Made by a program: the position numbers and the translations under genes. This document shows positions 48,852-61,100 of a stretch of 64,000 bases of DNA, piece after piece. Source of the DNA: JADLFV01 sp964471555 (lineage in GTDB: Bacteria > Planctomycetota > Phycisphaerae > Phycisphaerales > Phycisphaeraceae). Location: NCBI GenBank assembly GCA_964471555.1, contig CAYYGM010000004.1:9878-73877 (forward strand), read 5' to 3'. The first letter of the stretch is position 1; each line of letters opens with the position of its first letter. The notes beneath the pieces are model-generated. The model saw nothing but the letters and a program-made list of their open reading frames with translations. It searched no databases and was not told where the DNA came from.

Positions 48852-50603
48852 ATGACGGAATCGGATGACAATGCGATGTCCTCCACCACGACGCGCAACC
48901 TGCGCGTGGGCGATCTATTGCTGGAGCATGGCCTGGTCAGCGAGGAGCAGATCGAACAGGCCCTGGCTTTCCAGCGCAACCGCGGGCACAAGAAGCTGCT
49001 GGGCGAGGTGCTCGTCGAGTTGGAGTTCGTGACCGAGCAGCAGGTCATGGAGGTGCTGGCCGAGGCCTACGGCGTGCCCTTCCTGCACCTGACGCCGCGC
49101 CTGGTGGACGCCAAATGCGTTGAGCTGCTGCCGCGCGAATTTATCGAGAAGAACCATGTGCTGCCGCTGTTCCTGGTCGAGGGCAAGCTGACCCTGGCCA
49201 TGCCCGAGCCGTCCAACGTCTTCCTGATCGAGGAAGTCGAGCGAATGACCAGCAGCAGTGTGCAGGTGGTGTCCGCCACAGTGAAGGACATCGACGCCAC
49301 CATTCACGCCGTCCACAATCGCGTCGGCCATGACGCCTTCGTCATCGATGAGCTGGTCAACGACCTCCAGAGCACGGAGGTCACGGTCATCGAAGCCCAG
49401 TTCGCCGATTTGAGCGATGTGGAATCCATGGCCGGTGATTCGCCGGTCATCAAGCTGGCCAACTACCTGATCTACGCCGCCGTGCAGGATGGCGCCAGTG
49501 ACATTCACATTGAGCCGGACGAGAATGCCGTGCGCGTGCGCTATCGCGTCGACGGCCGGTTATACGAAAAATTACGCCCGCCGCACAGCCTGCTGCCCGC
49601 GCTGGTCAGTCGCATCAAGATCATGGCCGGCCTGGATATCTCCGAACGCCGCGTGCCCCAGGACGGCGCCATCACCGTCGTCATCGACCGCAACCAGGTC
49701 GATCTGCGCGTCTCCACCTTGCCCGGAAAGTTCGGCGAAAAGGTCGTCATGCGCATCATCGACAAGCGCAACAGCCTCGTCAGCCTCGACAAGCTGGGCT
49801 TCTCTTATCCCATGCTCGAATCGTGGCGCAATCTGATCAACATGCCCAACGGCATCGTCCTGGTCACCGGACCCACCGGCTCGGGCAAATCGACCACGCT
49901 CTACGCCGCGCTCAATGCCATCAACACGGAAGACGTCAATATCTCCACTGTCGAAGACCCCGTGGAGCAGAACATCGTCGGTGTCAACCAGTTCCAGGTC
50001 AACGAAAGGGCTGGGTTCAACTTCTCCAACGCCCTGCGCTCTCTGCTGCGGCAGGATCCCGACATCATCATGCTCGGTGAAATCCGCGATCAGGAGACTG
50101 CACGCATCGCCACCCAGGCGGCCCTCACCGGCCACATGGTGCTTTCCACCCTGCACACCAACGATGCCGTCTCGGCAGTCACCCGCCTGACCAACATGGG
50201 CGTTGAAAGCTATCTGACTGCCGCTTCCGTGCGCGGCGTGCTGGCCCAGCGACTGGTACGCAAGATCTGCAGCGAATGCAAGGACGTGGTGCCCATCGAC
50301 ACCGCCACCCGACACACCCTCGATCGCCTCTCCGACGGCGGACCGCCCGTGGAGACCATCTATCAGGGCACCGGTTGCAAGCGCTGCCGCAACACCGGCT
50401 ACAGCGGTCGCCTCGGCGTTTACGAGTTGTACATTCCCGACGATGAATCGCTGGACGCCATCAGTCGCGGCGCCAGTCTGCAGGAGCTGCGTCAACTGGC
50501 CCGCAGCGGAACTCGTTACACCACCCTGCGCCAGGACGGCCTGGACAAGATCAAGGCCGGCTTGACCACCGTTGAGGAGTTGCTGACTGCCACCGCCATG
50601 TAG
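48852..50603 (+). CDS. PilB/GspE-type assembly ATPase with MshEN-like N-terminal domain
   Basis: 583 residues. The N-terminal region (about 15-150) has two L-G-x-x-L repeats, LRVGDLLLEHGLVSEEQIEQ and LLGEVLVELEFVTEQQVMEV, the pattern of the MshEN/T2SSE_N domain, a known c-di-GMP binder in several PilB/MshE proteins. The ATPase has ASDIHIEPDENAVRVRYRVD, Walker A GPTGSGKSTT (about residue 340), Asp box STVEDPVE, Walker B DIIMLGEIRDQETA and His box STLHTND. A zinc tetracysteine is formed by CSEC and CKRCRNTGY. It powers pilus extension or pseudopilus assembly. Confidence 0.96.
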   Translation: MTESDDNAMSSTTTRNLRVGDLLLEHGLVSEEQIEQALAFQRNRGHKKLLGEVLVELEFVTEQQVMEVLAEAYGVPFLHLTPRLVDAKCVELLPREFIEKNHVLPLFLVEGKLTLAMPEPSNVFLIEEVERMTSSSVQVVSATVKDIDATIHAVHNRVGHDAFVIDELVNDLQSTEVTVIEAQFADLSDVESMAGDSPVIKLANYLIYAAVQDGASDIHIEPDENAVRVRYRVDGRLYEKLRPPHSLLPALVSRIKIMAGLDISERRVPQDGAITVVIDRNQVDLRVSTLPGKFGEKVVMRIIDKRNSLVSLDKLGFSYPMLESWRNLINMPNGIVLVTGPTGSGKSTTLYAALNAINTEDVNISTVEDPVEQNIVGVNQFQVNERAGFNFSNALRSLLRQDPDIIMLGEIRDQETARIATQAALTGHMVLSTLHTNDAVSAVTRLTNMGVESYLTAASVRGVLAQRLVRKICSECKDVVPIDTATRHTLDRLSDGGPPVETIYQGTGCKRCRNTGYSGRLGVYELYIPDDESLDAISRGASLQELRQLARSGTRYTTLRQDGLDKIKAGLTTVEELLTATAM

Positions 50604-50642
50604 GCGTGCTGACTTCAGTCGGTACTTCATCAAGAACCGCCC

Positions 50643-51896
50643 ATGAGTCGCTTCAACTACAAAGTCCGATCCGGCAACGGGGAGCTGATCACCGGCGTGG
50701 TGAATGCCGCTTCACTGGAAGAGGCCGGCGCTATCCTACGCGGCGAGGGCAAGTTCGTGGTGGATCTGTCTCCCGCTCGTGAAGGCGCTGCCGCCACCTC
50801 CCGTTCCAGCACTTCCTCCACTTCTTCCGGCAATGCGGTGCATGGCAAGCGCATGCGCATCAGGCGCGACGATGTGATCACCTTTGCCCACCAGATGGCG
50901 GTGATGATCGACACCGGCGTGCCCATGAGTGAGTCACTGCACTGCGTGGCCGATCAGTGCATCAACCTCAACTTCCGAGATGTGCTGACGGATGTGGCTG
51001 AGCGAGTCAACGCCGGCAGCGATTTTTCCACCGCGTTGAATCAGCACCCCAAGATCTTTCCGCCCGTGATGATCTCGCTGATGAAAGCCAGCGAAGCGTC
51101 CGGCACCATGGGGCAGATGCTCGATCGCGTCTCCAGCTACCTGGCTCGCGAGCAGGCGATTATCAAGAAGGTGCGCGGGGCGTTGATCTATCCCTGCTTC
51201 ATGTTCCTGATGCTGGTGGGGGTGACGGTGTTTCTGCTGACCTTCGTACTGCCGAAGTTTGCTGCGATCTACCAGACACGCGACAGCGCGTTGCCGCTGC
51301 CCACGCAGATTCTGATGACCATCAGCAACACGATGGTCCTTCACTGGCCGTGGGTGGTGGGGGCCGTGGTGGCGGTCGTGGCTGGGTTTTTCGTTTTTCG
51401 CGGCACTGCCGCCGGCCAGCGCAGTCTTGACTACGCCAAGCTGCACGTGCCTTTGCTGGGCCCGCTGTTCAACAAGCTCTACATCAGCCGCGCCACACGC
51501 ACCATGGGCACCATGATCGCCGCCGGCGTGCCCATTCTCGACATGGTGACCATTTCCCGGGCCGTCACCGCCAACCATTTTTACGAGAAGCTCTGGGACG
51601 ACGTGACCGACAAGCTCAAGCACGGCTCGCAGCTTTCCGACGGCCTGTTCGCCAGCCCGCTGGTGCCGCGCTCGGTCAGCCAGATGGTTTATAGCGGCGA
51701 AAAGTCCGGCCGCCTCGCTCCCGTGATGGAAAAGATCGCTGACTTCACCGAAAGCGATTTCGAACAGCAGGTCAAAACGGTGACGCAGTTCATCGAGCCG
51801 GCCATGGTTGCCGCCATGGGCCTGATCGTCGGCTTCGTAGCCGTGGCACTGCTGCTGCCCATCTTCACCATCGGCCGCATCATGGCCAAGGGGTGA
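50643..51896 (+). CDS. PilC/GspF-type inner-membrane platform protein
   Basis: 417 residues. Two T2SSF domains, each ending in membrane segments. The first (about 80-200) has FAHQMAVMIDTGVPMSESLH and MKASEASGTMGQML; the second (about 280-400) has RTMGTMIAAGVPILDMVTIS and VYSGEKSGRLAPVMEKIADF. Membrane parts include FMFLMLVGVTVFLLTFVLP and VAAMGLIVGFVAVALLLPIF. The N-terminal part (FNYKVRSGNGELITGVVNAA) is the usual GspF start. It anchors the ATPase to the membrane. It is the last gene of the cluster. Confidence 0.95.
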   Translation: MSRFNYKVRSGNGELITGVVNAASLEEAGAILRGEGKFVVDLSPAREGAAATSRSSTSSTSSGNAVHGKRMRIRRDDVITFAHQMAVMIDTGVPMSESLHCVADQCINLNFRDVLTDVAERVNAGSDFSTALNQHPKIFPPVMISLMKASEASGTMGQMLDRVSSYLAREQAIIKKVRGALIYPCFMFLMLVGVTVFLLTFVLPKFAAIYQTRDSALPLPTQILMTISNTMVLHWPWVVGAVVAVVAGFFVFRGTAAGQRSLDYAKLHVPLLGPLFNKLYISRATRTMGTMIAAGVPILDMVTISRAVTANHFYEKLWDDVTDKLKHGSQLSDGLFASPLVPRSVSQMVYSGEKSGRLAPVMEKIADFTESDFEQQVKTVTQFIEPAMVAAMGLIVGFVAVALLLPIFTIGRIMAKG

Positions 51897-52037
51897 AGCA
51901 CCCATAGACACCGTTTAATTGCACGACTGATTGCCCGGTGGTACGCTCGGTGTCATCTTGATGGTTTATTCCGTGGCAGCATTCATTGATTGGCGTTGTT
52001 CAGTGGCTCATGCTACATGCGGGAGACGCACACCATC

Positions 52038-52358
52038 ATGAAGTGGTTTGTCGGATACATTCCCGCGATGATTGTGTTCGTGCCGTTTGTCACAGCATTT
52101 GTCCGTCAGAGTTTGTATTACCAGGGATGTATGGATGGCTTTGAATTTGTGATGGTTGCCATGGCTGGCTTTGTCCTCGGTGGCATCATCAATGTCATCT
52201 TTTTATTGTGTGTTTTGATGTCGTGCCGTCTGCGTCAAAGAGAAGCTCAATGTTGGATGACCGCCGTTAAGCGAGGCGGCATTGGTGTGGCTATCTTTAC
52301 GTTTCTGTTTCAGGTTTCCATGTTGGCATGGATTTTCTATCAGAAATGGATCGCCTAG
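52038..52358 (+). CDS. Small hypothetical membrane protein
   Basis: 106 residues from the ATG at 52038 (an ATG at 52017 is in frame). Three hydrophobic segments: IPAMIVFVPFVTAFV, VMVAMAGFVLGGIINVIFLL, and GVAIFTFLFQVSMLAWIFY. No family recognised. Base composition is visibly AT-richer than the flanking pilC and topoisomerase genes, which may mean recent acquisition. No partner genes are adjacent. Confidence 0.6.
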   Translation: MKWFVGYIPAMIVFVPFVTAFVRQSLYYQGCMDGFEFVMVAMAGFVLGGIINVIFLLCVLMSCRLRQREAQCWMTAVKRGGIGVAIFTFLFQVSMLAWIFYQKWIA

Positions 52359-52404
52359 CGGCAAGCAACAACCGGTCTCGTTGATGCAATAAACAGAAAC
52401 CGCG

Positions 52405-54336
52405 TCACACGTCCAGCTCTTCGGCTTCCTCGGCACGCTCCATGATGAAGTTGAAGCGAGCCGACGGATCCTTGCCCATCAACTCTTCGATCACGCGGTC
52501 CGTTTCCAGGGCGTCGGCGATCTCCACCCGCAGCAGGCGGCGGGTCTTGGGGTTCAGCGTCGTCTCCCACAGCACCTTGGGGTTCATTTCGCCCAGACCC
52601 TTGAAGCGGGTGATGTCAACTTTCGATGACGAATCGCTCTTGCCCTGCTGCTTGAGGATGCGATCGCGGTCGGCGTCATCGGCGGCCCAGAAGGTCTGCT
52701 TACCGATGTCCACCCGGTACAGCGGCGGCACGGCCAGAAAAACCTTGCCCTCGCGGATCAACTGCGGCACGTGGCGATAGATGAACGTCAGCAGCAGCGT
52801 GGTGATGTGATGCCCGTCGCTGTCAGCATCGGCCAACAGGATCAATCGCTGGTAACGCAGGCGCGACAGATCGAAGTCCTTGCCCGCGCCGCAGCCCAGG
52901 GCGGTCAGCAGGTCGGAAAGTTCCTTGTTATCCAGCACTTTCGAGAGCGAGATGCCCTCGGTGTTGAGCACCTTGCCGCGCAGGGGCAGGATGGCCTGAT
53001 GGGCGCGGTCGCGGCCCTGCTTGGCGCTGCCGCCGGCCGAGTCGCCTTCGACGATGAACAGCTCCGAATCGCTGCGGTTGGGACTGGTGCAATCAGCCAA
53101 TTTGCCCGGCAGATTCAATCGCCCGGCGGAAGTGGCGCTTTTGCGGGACACGGAAGCGGACGCGGCGCGGGACGCTTCCCGAGCGCGGGCGGCCAGGATG
53201 ATGCGGGCCACGATCGATTCGGCGACTGACTGATTGCTGTTGAGCCAGTGCTCGACGTTCTGGCGCACGAGGCCGTCAACGATGGCCTGCAGTTCGGGGT
53301 TATTGAGGCGGTCCTTGGTTTGGCCCTGGAACTGCGGATCGCTGATGAAGACGGAGAGCACAGCAATGATGCCTTCACGGATGTCTTCGGAAGCGATGTT
53401 GACACCGCGCGGCTGGAGGTTGTGCGTTTCGATGTAGTTGCGCACCGCCTTGGTCAAACCGCCGCGCAGTCCAGCCTCGTGCGTGCCGCCGGAAGTGGTG
53501 GGGATGCCGTTGACGTAACTGCGGATGTGCTCGTCGGTGGATTCGGTCCAGTGCAGCACGAGTTCCACCTTGCCGTCGCCGTTGGCGTCCTTGGACAGGG
53601 CGTAGGGCGTTTCATGCACGGGTTTGACATTGCGCTGCTTGACCAGTTTTGCCAGGTACTGAACGAGGCCTTCCTCGTGGTGGAAGGTGACTTTTTCGCC
53701 GTCGGCTTCGTTAACGAAGTTGATGCGCACGCCCTTGTGCAGATAGCTGGCCACTTCCAGGCGTTCGCGGATGACAGCGGGATCGAAGACGATGCGGGGG
53801 AAGATCTGGGCGTCGGGGTGGAAGAAGATGGTGGTGCCGCTGCCGCGGGCGCTGCTGCGTTTGCGCTGCATTTTCCCGGCTGATTTACCGCGTTTGAAGA
53901 CCATGCGGTATTCGTAGCCGTCGCGCAGCACGGTGGCGGTCAGTTGCGCGGACAAAGCGTTGACAACAGAAGCGCCGACGCCGTGCAGGCCGCCGGAGGT
54001 TTTGTAGCTGCCGTGCTGCTGATCGAATTTGCCGCCGGCGTGGAGAGTGGTGAGGATGATCTCCAGGGCGGGCTTTTTGAAGCGGGGGTGGATGTCAACG
54101 GGGATGCCGCGGCCGTTGTCAGCGATGGTGACGCTGTTGCCTTCGGCGTGGAGAGTGACGGTGATCTGCGAGGCGTGGCCGTTCATCGCCTCGTCGATGC
54201 TGTTGTCGAGGATTTCCCAGACCAGGTGGTGCAGGCCGGCGCTGCCGACGCCGCCGATGTACATGCCGGGCCTCTTGCGCACGGGCTCGAGGCCTTCGAG
54301 AACGTCGATGTCTTTAGCGGTGTAGGTGGCGGTCAT
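52405..54336 (-). CDS. Type IIA DNA topoisomerase subunit B (GyrB/ParE)
   Basis: 643 residues, the short GyrB/ParE form. The GHKL ATPase has EILDNSIDEAMNGH, IADNGRGIPVDIHP and TSGGLHGVGASVVNALS. The transducer domain ends with RLNNPELQAIVDGLV and the switch Lys region QGQTKDRLN. The TOPRIM domain has SELFIVEGDSAGGSAKQGRD and LADADSDGHH. The C-terminus has RFKGLGEMNPKVLWETTLNP. A second subunit gene (A) lies upstream on the same strand past a yhcH-type gene. Whether the pair is gyrase or topoisomerase IV cannot be told from sequence; the segment SSKVDITRFKGLGEMN is typical for both. Confidence 0.95.
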   Translation of the reverse strand: MTATYTAKDIDVLEGLEPVRKRPGMYIGGVGSAGLHHLVWEILDNSIDEAMNGHASQITVTLHAEGNSVTIADNGRGIPVDIHPRFKKPALEIILTTLHAGGKFDQQHGSYKTSGGLHGVGASVVNALSAQLTATVLRDGYEYRMVFKRGKSAGKMQRKRSSARGSGTTIFFHPDAQIFPRIVFDPAVIRERLEVASYLHKGVRINFVNEADGEKVTFHHEEGLVQYLAKLVKQRNVKPVHETPYALSKDANGDGKVELVLHWTESTDEHIRSYVNGIPTTSGGTHEAGLRGGLTKAVRNYIETHNLQPRGVNIASEDIREGIIAVLSVFISDPQFQGQTKDRLNNPELQAIVDGLVRQNVEHWLNSNQSVAESIVARIILAARAREASRAASASVSRKSATSAGRLNLPGKLADCTSPNRSDSELFIVEGDSAGGSAKQGRDRAHQAILPLRGKVLNTEGISLSKVLDNKELSDLLTALGCGAGKDFDLSRLRYQRLILLADADSDGHHITTLLLTFIYRHVPQLIREGKVFLAVPPLYRVDIGKQTFWAADDADRDRILKQQGKSDSSSKVDITRFKGLGEMNPKVLWETTLNPKTRRLLRVEIADALETDRVIEELMGKDPSARFNFIMERAEEAEELDV

Positions 54337-54380
54337 CCCTGACGCTTTATCCTGGACTTCGTGTATTCAATGGCCTTCGG

Positions 54381-54414
54381 CCCTCACCCCGGCCCTCTCC
54401 CAGGGGGACAGGGG
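54381..54414. repeat. Single arm of the CCCTCTCCC repeat family
   Basis: ccctcaccccggccctctcc followed by cagggggacagggg is a single arm related to 2933-2965. No inverted partner lies in the gap, which is only 85 bases long between the topoisomerase B and YhcH genes. Confidence 0.75.
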
Positions 54415-54421
54415 GATGCGG

Positions 54422-54877
54422 TCAATCGCTGACTCGCACCTTGACCACCACTTTGCGCACCTGCTTCGGCTCGCCGTTCATGATCCCGGGCAGGTGGGCG
54501 TCGTGCGGCATGAACAGGGCGAACATGCCTTCCGGCACGGCAATCACGCTGCCTTCGCCCTCGAAGAAGGTCACATCGCGGCGTTCTTCGTACTCGGTGG
54601 TTGCCTTCATACTCTTGACCGGGGCGACGCCCATGCGCTCGCAGCCGGAGAGAATGCACTGGATATCCGCGTACTTGCGATGCGCTTCCCAGCGGCACTT
54701 TTCGATCGGCTGCGTCGGCTCCACGTGCACGTCGGCATACACGCGGTTGCCGGCGATCTCGTGTTTGCCGGGCGGGTCGGTGCGAGCCCGATCGCTCTTG
54801 AGATATTCAAAGCCCAGAGCGAAATCGGGCGACAGGTTGCGATACAGCGAAGCATTTTCCAGCGAGTCAAAAATCAT
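54422..54877 (-). CDS. YhcH/YjgK/YiaL family protein (cupin-like)
   Basis: 151 residues from the ATG at 54877; AGAGG lies seven bases upstream. The family is a beta-sandwich cupin-like protein linked in several bacteria to sialic acid or other sugar metabolism, possibly an anomerase. Conserved features: MIFDSLENASLYRNLSPDFA at the start, WEAHRKYADIQCILSG with the metal-binding His, and FALFMPHDAHLPGIMNGEP with His pair. It sits 10 bases after the topoisomerase A gene and before the B gene, an unexpected place with no sugar gene nearby. Confidence 0.92.
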   Translation of the reverse strand: MIFDSLENASLYRNLSPDFALGFEYLKSDRARTDPPGKHEIAGNRVYADVHVEPTQPIEKCRWEAHRKYADIQCILSGCERMGVAPVKSMKATTEYEERRDVTFFEGEGSVIAVPEGMFALFMPHDAHLPGIMNGEPKQVRKVVVKVRVSD

Positions 54878-54887
54878 GGGTGAACCT

Positions 54888-57362
<2,475 letters not shown>

Positions 57363-57395
57363 AACAGCCCTCCCTGGCGGGGAAAGGATAGCAGG

Positions 57396-57514
57396 AAAAT
57401 TCGAATGGCGAAATATCCGGGAATGACCAATGACCAATTCCCAATGTCCAATGAAAAGGCACGTTCGCAACACCATCTGGACATTGGGCATTGGTCATTG
57501 AGAATTGGTCATTC
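57396..57514. repeat. Compound palindromic repeat: AATTCGAATGGCGAA word plus AATGACCAATGACCAATTCCC element
   Basis: 57396-57415 (aaaattcgaatggcgaaat) belongs to the family at 4474-4557 and 33961-34030. Next, arms 57422-57453 (gaatgaccaatgaccaa, ttcccaatgtccaatg) and 57481-57514 (acattgggcattggtcat, tgagaattggtcattc) are inverted. It separates divergent topoisomerase A and ruvC. Confidence 0.88.
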
Positions 57515-57559
57515 AATTTTTCACTCGCCGCCCCCGACCCCGCACCGTACACTACCTCC

Positions 57560-58054
57560 ATGCGCGTGCTCGGCATCGATCCCGGCCTGCAGATCACCGG
57601 CTACGGCGTGGTCGAGCTGCGAGCCGGCCAGCTTGAGCCGAGCCTGATCGAAGCCGGCGTTCTGCGTTTGAAGCCGCGCACTTCGATCGAATCACGCCTG
57701 AATCAACTGCACGCTGACCTTGCTGCGCTGCTGAAGGAGTTTTCGCCCGACCGCGTGGCGGTGGAAAAACTCTACGCCCACTACAAGCACCCCCGCACCG
57801 CCATCCTCATGGGCCACGCCCGCGGCGTCATCCTGCTGGCCGCCCAGCAGTGCGACCTGCCCATCGAGCACCTGCCTTCCACCGAGGTCAAGAAGGCCAT
57901 CACAGGCTACGGCCACGCCTCCAAGCAACAAATGCAGCTTGCCATCCAGACCCAGTGCCATCTCAGCGAACCCCCCAGTCCGCCCGACGTCGCCGACGCC
58001 ATCGCCATCGCCCTGACCTGCGCCCGGCGGCTGGCACTGCAGCAGATCACCTGA
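57560..58054 (+). CDS. ruvC: Crossover junction endodeoxyribonuclease RuvC
   Basis: 164 residues from the ATG at 57560. RuvC cuts Holliday junctions with RuvAB. The RNase H-like fold starts MRVLGIDPGLQITGYGVVE with catalytic Asp7; the second acid is Glu in RVAVEKLYAHY; the last acids are in PPDVADAIAIALTC. EVKKAITGYGHASKQQMQ is the conserved DNA-binding segment. No ruvA or ruvB is adjacent. Confidence 0.97.
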   Translation: MRVLGIDPGLQITGYGVVELRAGQLEPSLIEAGVLRLKPRTSIESRLNQLHADLAALLKEFSPDRVAVEKLYAHYKHPRTAILMGHARGVILLAAQQCDLPIEHLPSTEVKKAITGYGHASKQQMQLAIQTQCHLSEPPSPPDVADAIAIALTCARRLALQQIT

Positions 58055-58074
58055 GCTTTCATGTTATTAAACCC

Positions 58075-58103
58075 TTGTGTTTTATGCGTTTCCGGGGTAT
58101 ATT
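58075..58103 (+). promoter_or_regulatory. Promoter candidate for the adhesin gene
   Basis: TTGTGT at 58075-58080 and TATATT at 58098-58103 with a 17-base spacer. Transcription would start near 58110, about 40 bases before the GTG start at 58150. Confidence 0.5.
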
Positions 58104-58149
58104 CGAGGATATTGTTCGGGCGGCACCCCTGATCGGAGAGGGATATTCC

Positions 58150-61100
58150 GTGGTCAATTCGCTGCGACTCTTCATCGGGGCTCGGGTTGCGATCGCTCTG
58201 CTTGTGCTGGGCCTGTTGACGGTCGTCCGGGCAGCGGCGATTGACTGGACCGGCTCGCTCAGCGACGACTGGAACACCTCGGGCAACTGGTCGCTCAACC
58301 GCCCGCCCAACGCCGGCGACTACGTTTACATCGACTTGGACAGCGTCCTGCTCAACGGTGCGCCGGCTGGTGCGGCGGACCGACTGTACCTGGGCATCAC
58401 CGGCCAGGCCTCGCTGACCATCTCCAACGGTGCGTCCTTCACCAACACGCTGACCTATCTGGGCGCCACCTGGACCGGCGAAGGCAACGTCGTCGTCACC
58501 GGTAACAACTCCACGTGGACAGCCGGCTCCATCTACTTCGGCAAGTACGACAGCGGCTTTACCACCGGCCACGGCTCGCTGCTGGTCAGCGATGGCGGAC
58601 ACGTGAACGCCAGCAACGCCTACATGGGCTTCTACAGCAACGCCAACAGCGACGCCACCATCAGCGGCGCAAACGCGCAGTGGACCGTCAGCAACGAGTT
58701 TTACGTCGGATATACCCAGGCTGCTTCCGTGCACGTCGAGGCCGGCGGCGCACTGTCTACCGCCAACGCCTTCGTCGGTTACACCCCCGGCAGCCACGGC
58801 CACGTCACCGTCACCGGCACCGACTCCACCTGGACCGACAGCGGCACCCTCAAGGTCGGCTCACAAATCCAGAGCACACTCGACATCCTCGACAACGCCC
58901 ACGTCACCAGCAACGTCGGCTCCGTCGGCTACTACCTCGGCGACAAGGGCAGCGCCACCGTCGATCATGCCACCTGGACCAGCACCACCGCTCTCAACGT
59001 CGGCCACGGCGGCACCGGCACGCTGATGATCCAAAACGGCGGGGACGTCTCCAGCGTCGATGCCTACATCGGCCGCGGCTCCATCGCCCACGGCACCCTC
59101 ACCGTCACCGGCTCCGATTCCTCCTGGACCAGCACCAACATCGCTTACGTCGGCTACACCGGCACCGGCACCGTGAATGTCCAGAACGGCGCCGACGCCT
59201 ACCTCAAGAGCGTCATCGTCGCACAGGGCGGTGACAACGACGACGCCACCGGCACCGTCAACGTCACCGGCGAAGGCTCGCTCATGCAACTGACCGGCTG
59301 GCTCTACGTCGGCGGCTGGCCTGACATCACCAACAACAGCACCGGCGAAGTCAACGTCAGCAACGGCGCCATCCTCAACGACAACTCCGCTTACATCGGC
59401 TTCGGATCCACCGGCTCGGTCAACGTCAGCGGACAGAACACCCAGTGGAACACCACCTACGACATCGGCGTCGGCTACAACTGTCAGGCGGCTATCGAAG
59501 TGACCGGCGGCGCGGCGGTGGACATCGGCTACGGCGCGACCTTCGGCTACGGCGAAAGCGGGCGCGGCGACCTGCTGGTCAGCGGGGCCGGCTCCACCTT
59601 CCACAGCAGTTCCATCATCATCGCCCGTGACACCGCCGGCACAGCGACCGTCAGTGCCGGCGGCATGCTCTCCGCGGCGTCGGTGATGATCGGCGAAAGC
59701 GCAGCACTCGATAATTCCACCCGCTCCAACGGCTCACTCACCGTCACCGGGCCAGGCTCCAGCCTCGTCGCCACCGGCTTCGTCAACATCGCCACCTTCG
59801 GCGATGCCACCGCACGCATCGAAAACGGCGCCACCGCCACCACCACCAATACCTACCTCGGTTACGGTGTCGGCGGCGTCGGCACGCTCACCGTCACCGG
59901 CGCCAACTCCGCCTGGAACAGCACCAACATGTACGTCGGCGGAAGCATCACCCAAGCCAAGGGCCTGGGCACCGTGCACATCCAGGACAACGCGGCTGTC
60001 AACCTCACCGGCACGCTCAAGATCTGGAACCAGGGCACGGTCAACCTCGCCGGCGGCACATTGTCAGCCAACACCATCGACAAAACCATCAGCGGCTCGT
60101 TCAACTTCACCGGCGGCAACCTCCACGTCAACACCTTCACCGGCAACCTCACCAATGCCGGCGGCACGCTGCGCCCCGGCAACTCCATCGGGCACACCGA
60201 CATCGTCGGCAACTACACGCAGAACGCCAATGCTGCCATGACCTTTGAGATCGCCTCGCTGTCCAGCTTCGACACGCTCTCGATCACCGGCAGCGCCCTG
60301 CTCAACGGCCTGCTCAACCTGCAACTGATCAACGGCTACAATCCCACGGGCCAGACCAGTTACGACCTGATCACCGCCACATCCATCAGCGCGGCCGGGC
60401 TTTCCCTGGCCGGCCTCGACGGTGCGTCATACCAGATCGTTGCCAGCGGCGGTTCGCAGATCCTGCGCCTGCTGCTCAACCGGCAGTTGTTCGCAACGCA
60501 TTGGATCGACAACCAGACGCCCGACATCTGGGATGATGCGAGCAACTGGTACGGCAACGTCCTGCCCGATGAACGCTACGACGTGACCATCAGTCCCAGC
60601 GCGAGCATGCTGATCACCGGACCGGCAGCGCCCACCACGGTCCGTTCGTTCTACATCGGCGGCAACGTGTCCAGCTATCTGCGATTCCAGGACGGAGCCT
60701 CGATCACCGCCACTGACGGTTTCACGATCGGGGAACGTGGCTATCTCCAAGGTAGCGGCCACGTCATCGCGGATGTGCTTCAGCAGGGCGGCAGTATCCA
60801 GATCAAATTTTCCGGTTCTACGCTGGCCCCGGCCGAGTCCTTCCTGATCGACGGCAACTACACCATGAATGGCGGTTCTCTATCGCTCAGCGTGGCTCAC
60901 CCGGACAGTCGGATCGACCAACTGGTAGTGACCGGCGACGTGGCGCTGCAGGGCGGTCGGCTGGCCATCAACGGCGCAGAGATCAAATCACCCGAGCTGG
61001 GTGATCAGCAGGTGATCCTCAGCGCCCAGTCGATCACGGGACATTTCAGTGCCGTTTTACGCCTGCTGTTCGCCAACGACCTGACCCTGGCTGTGACCTA

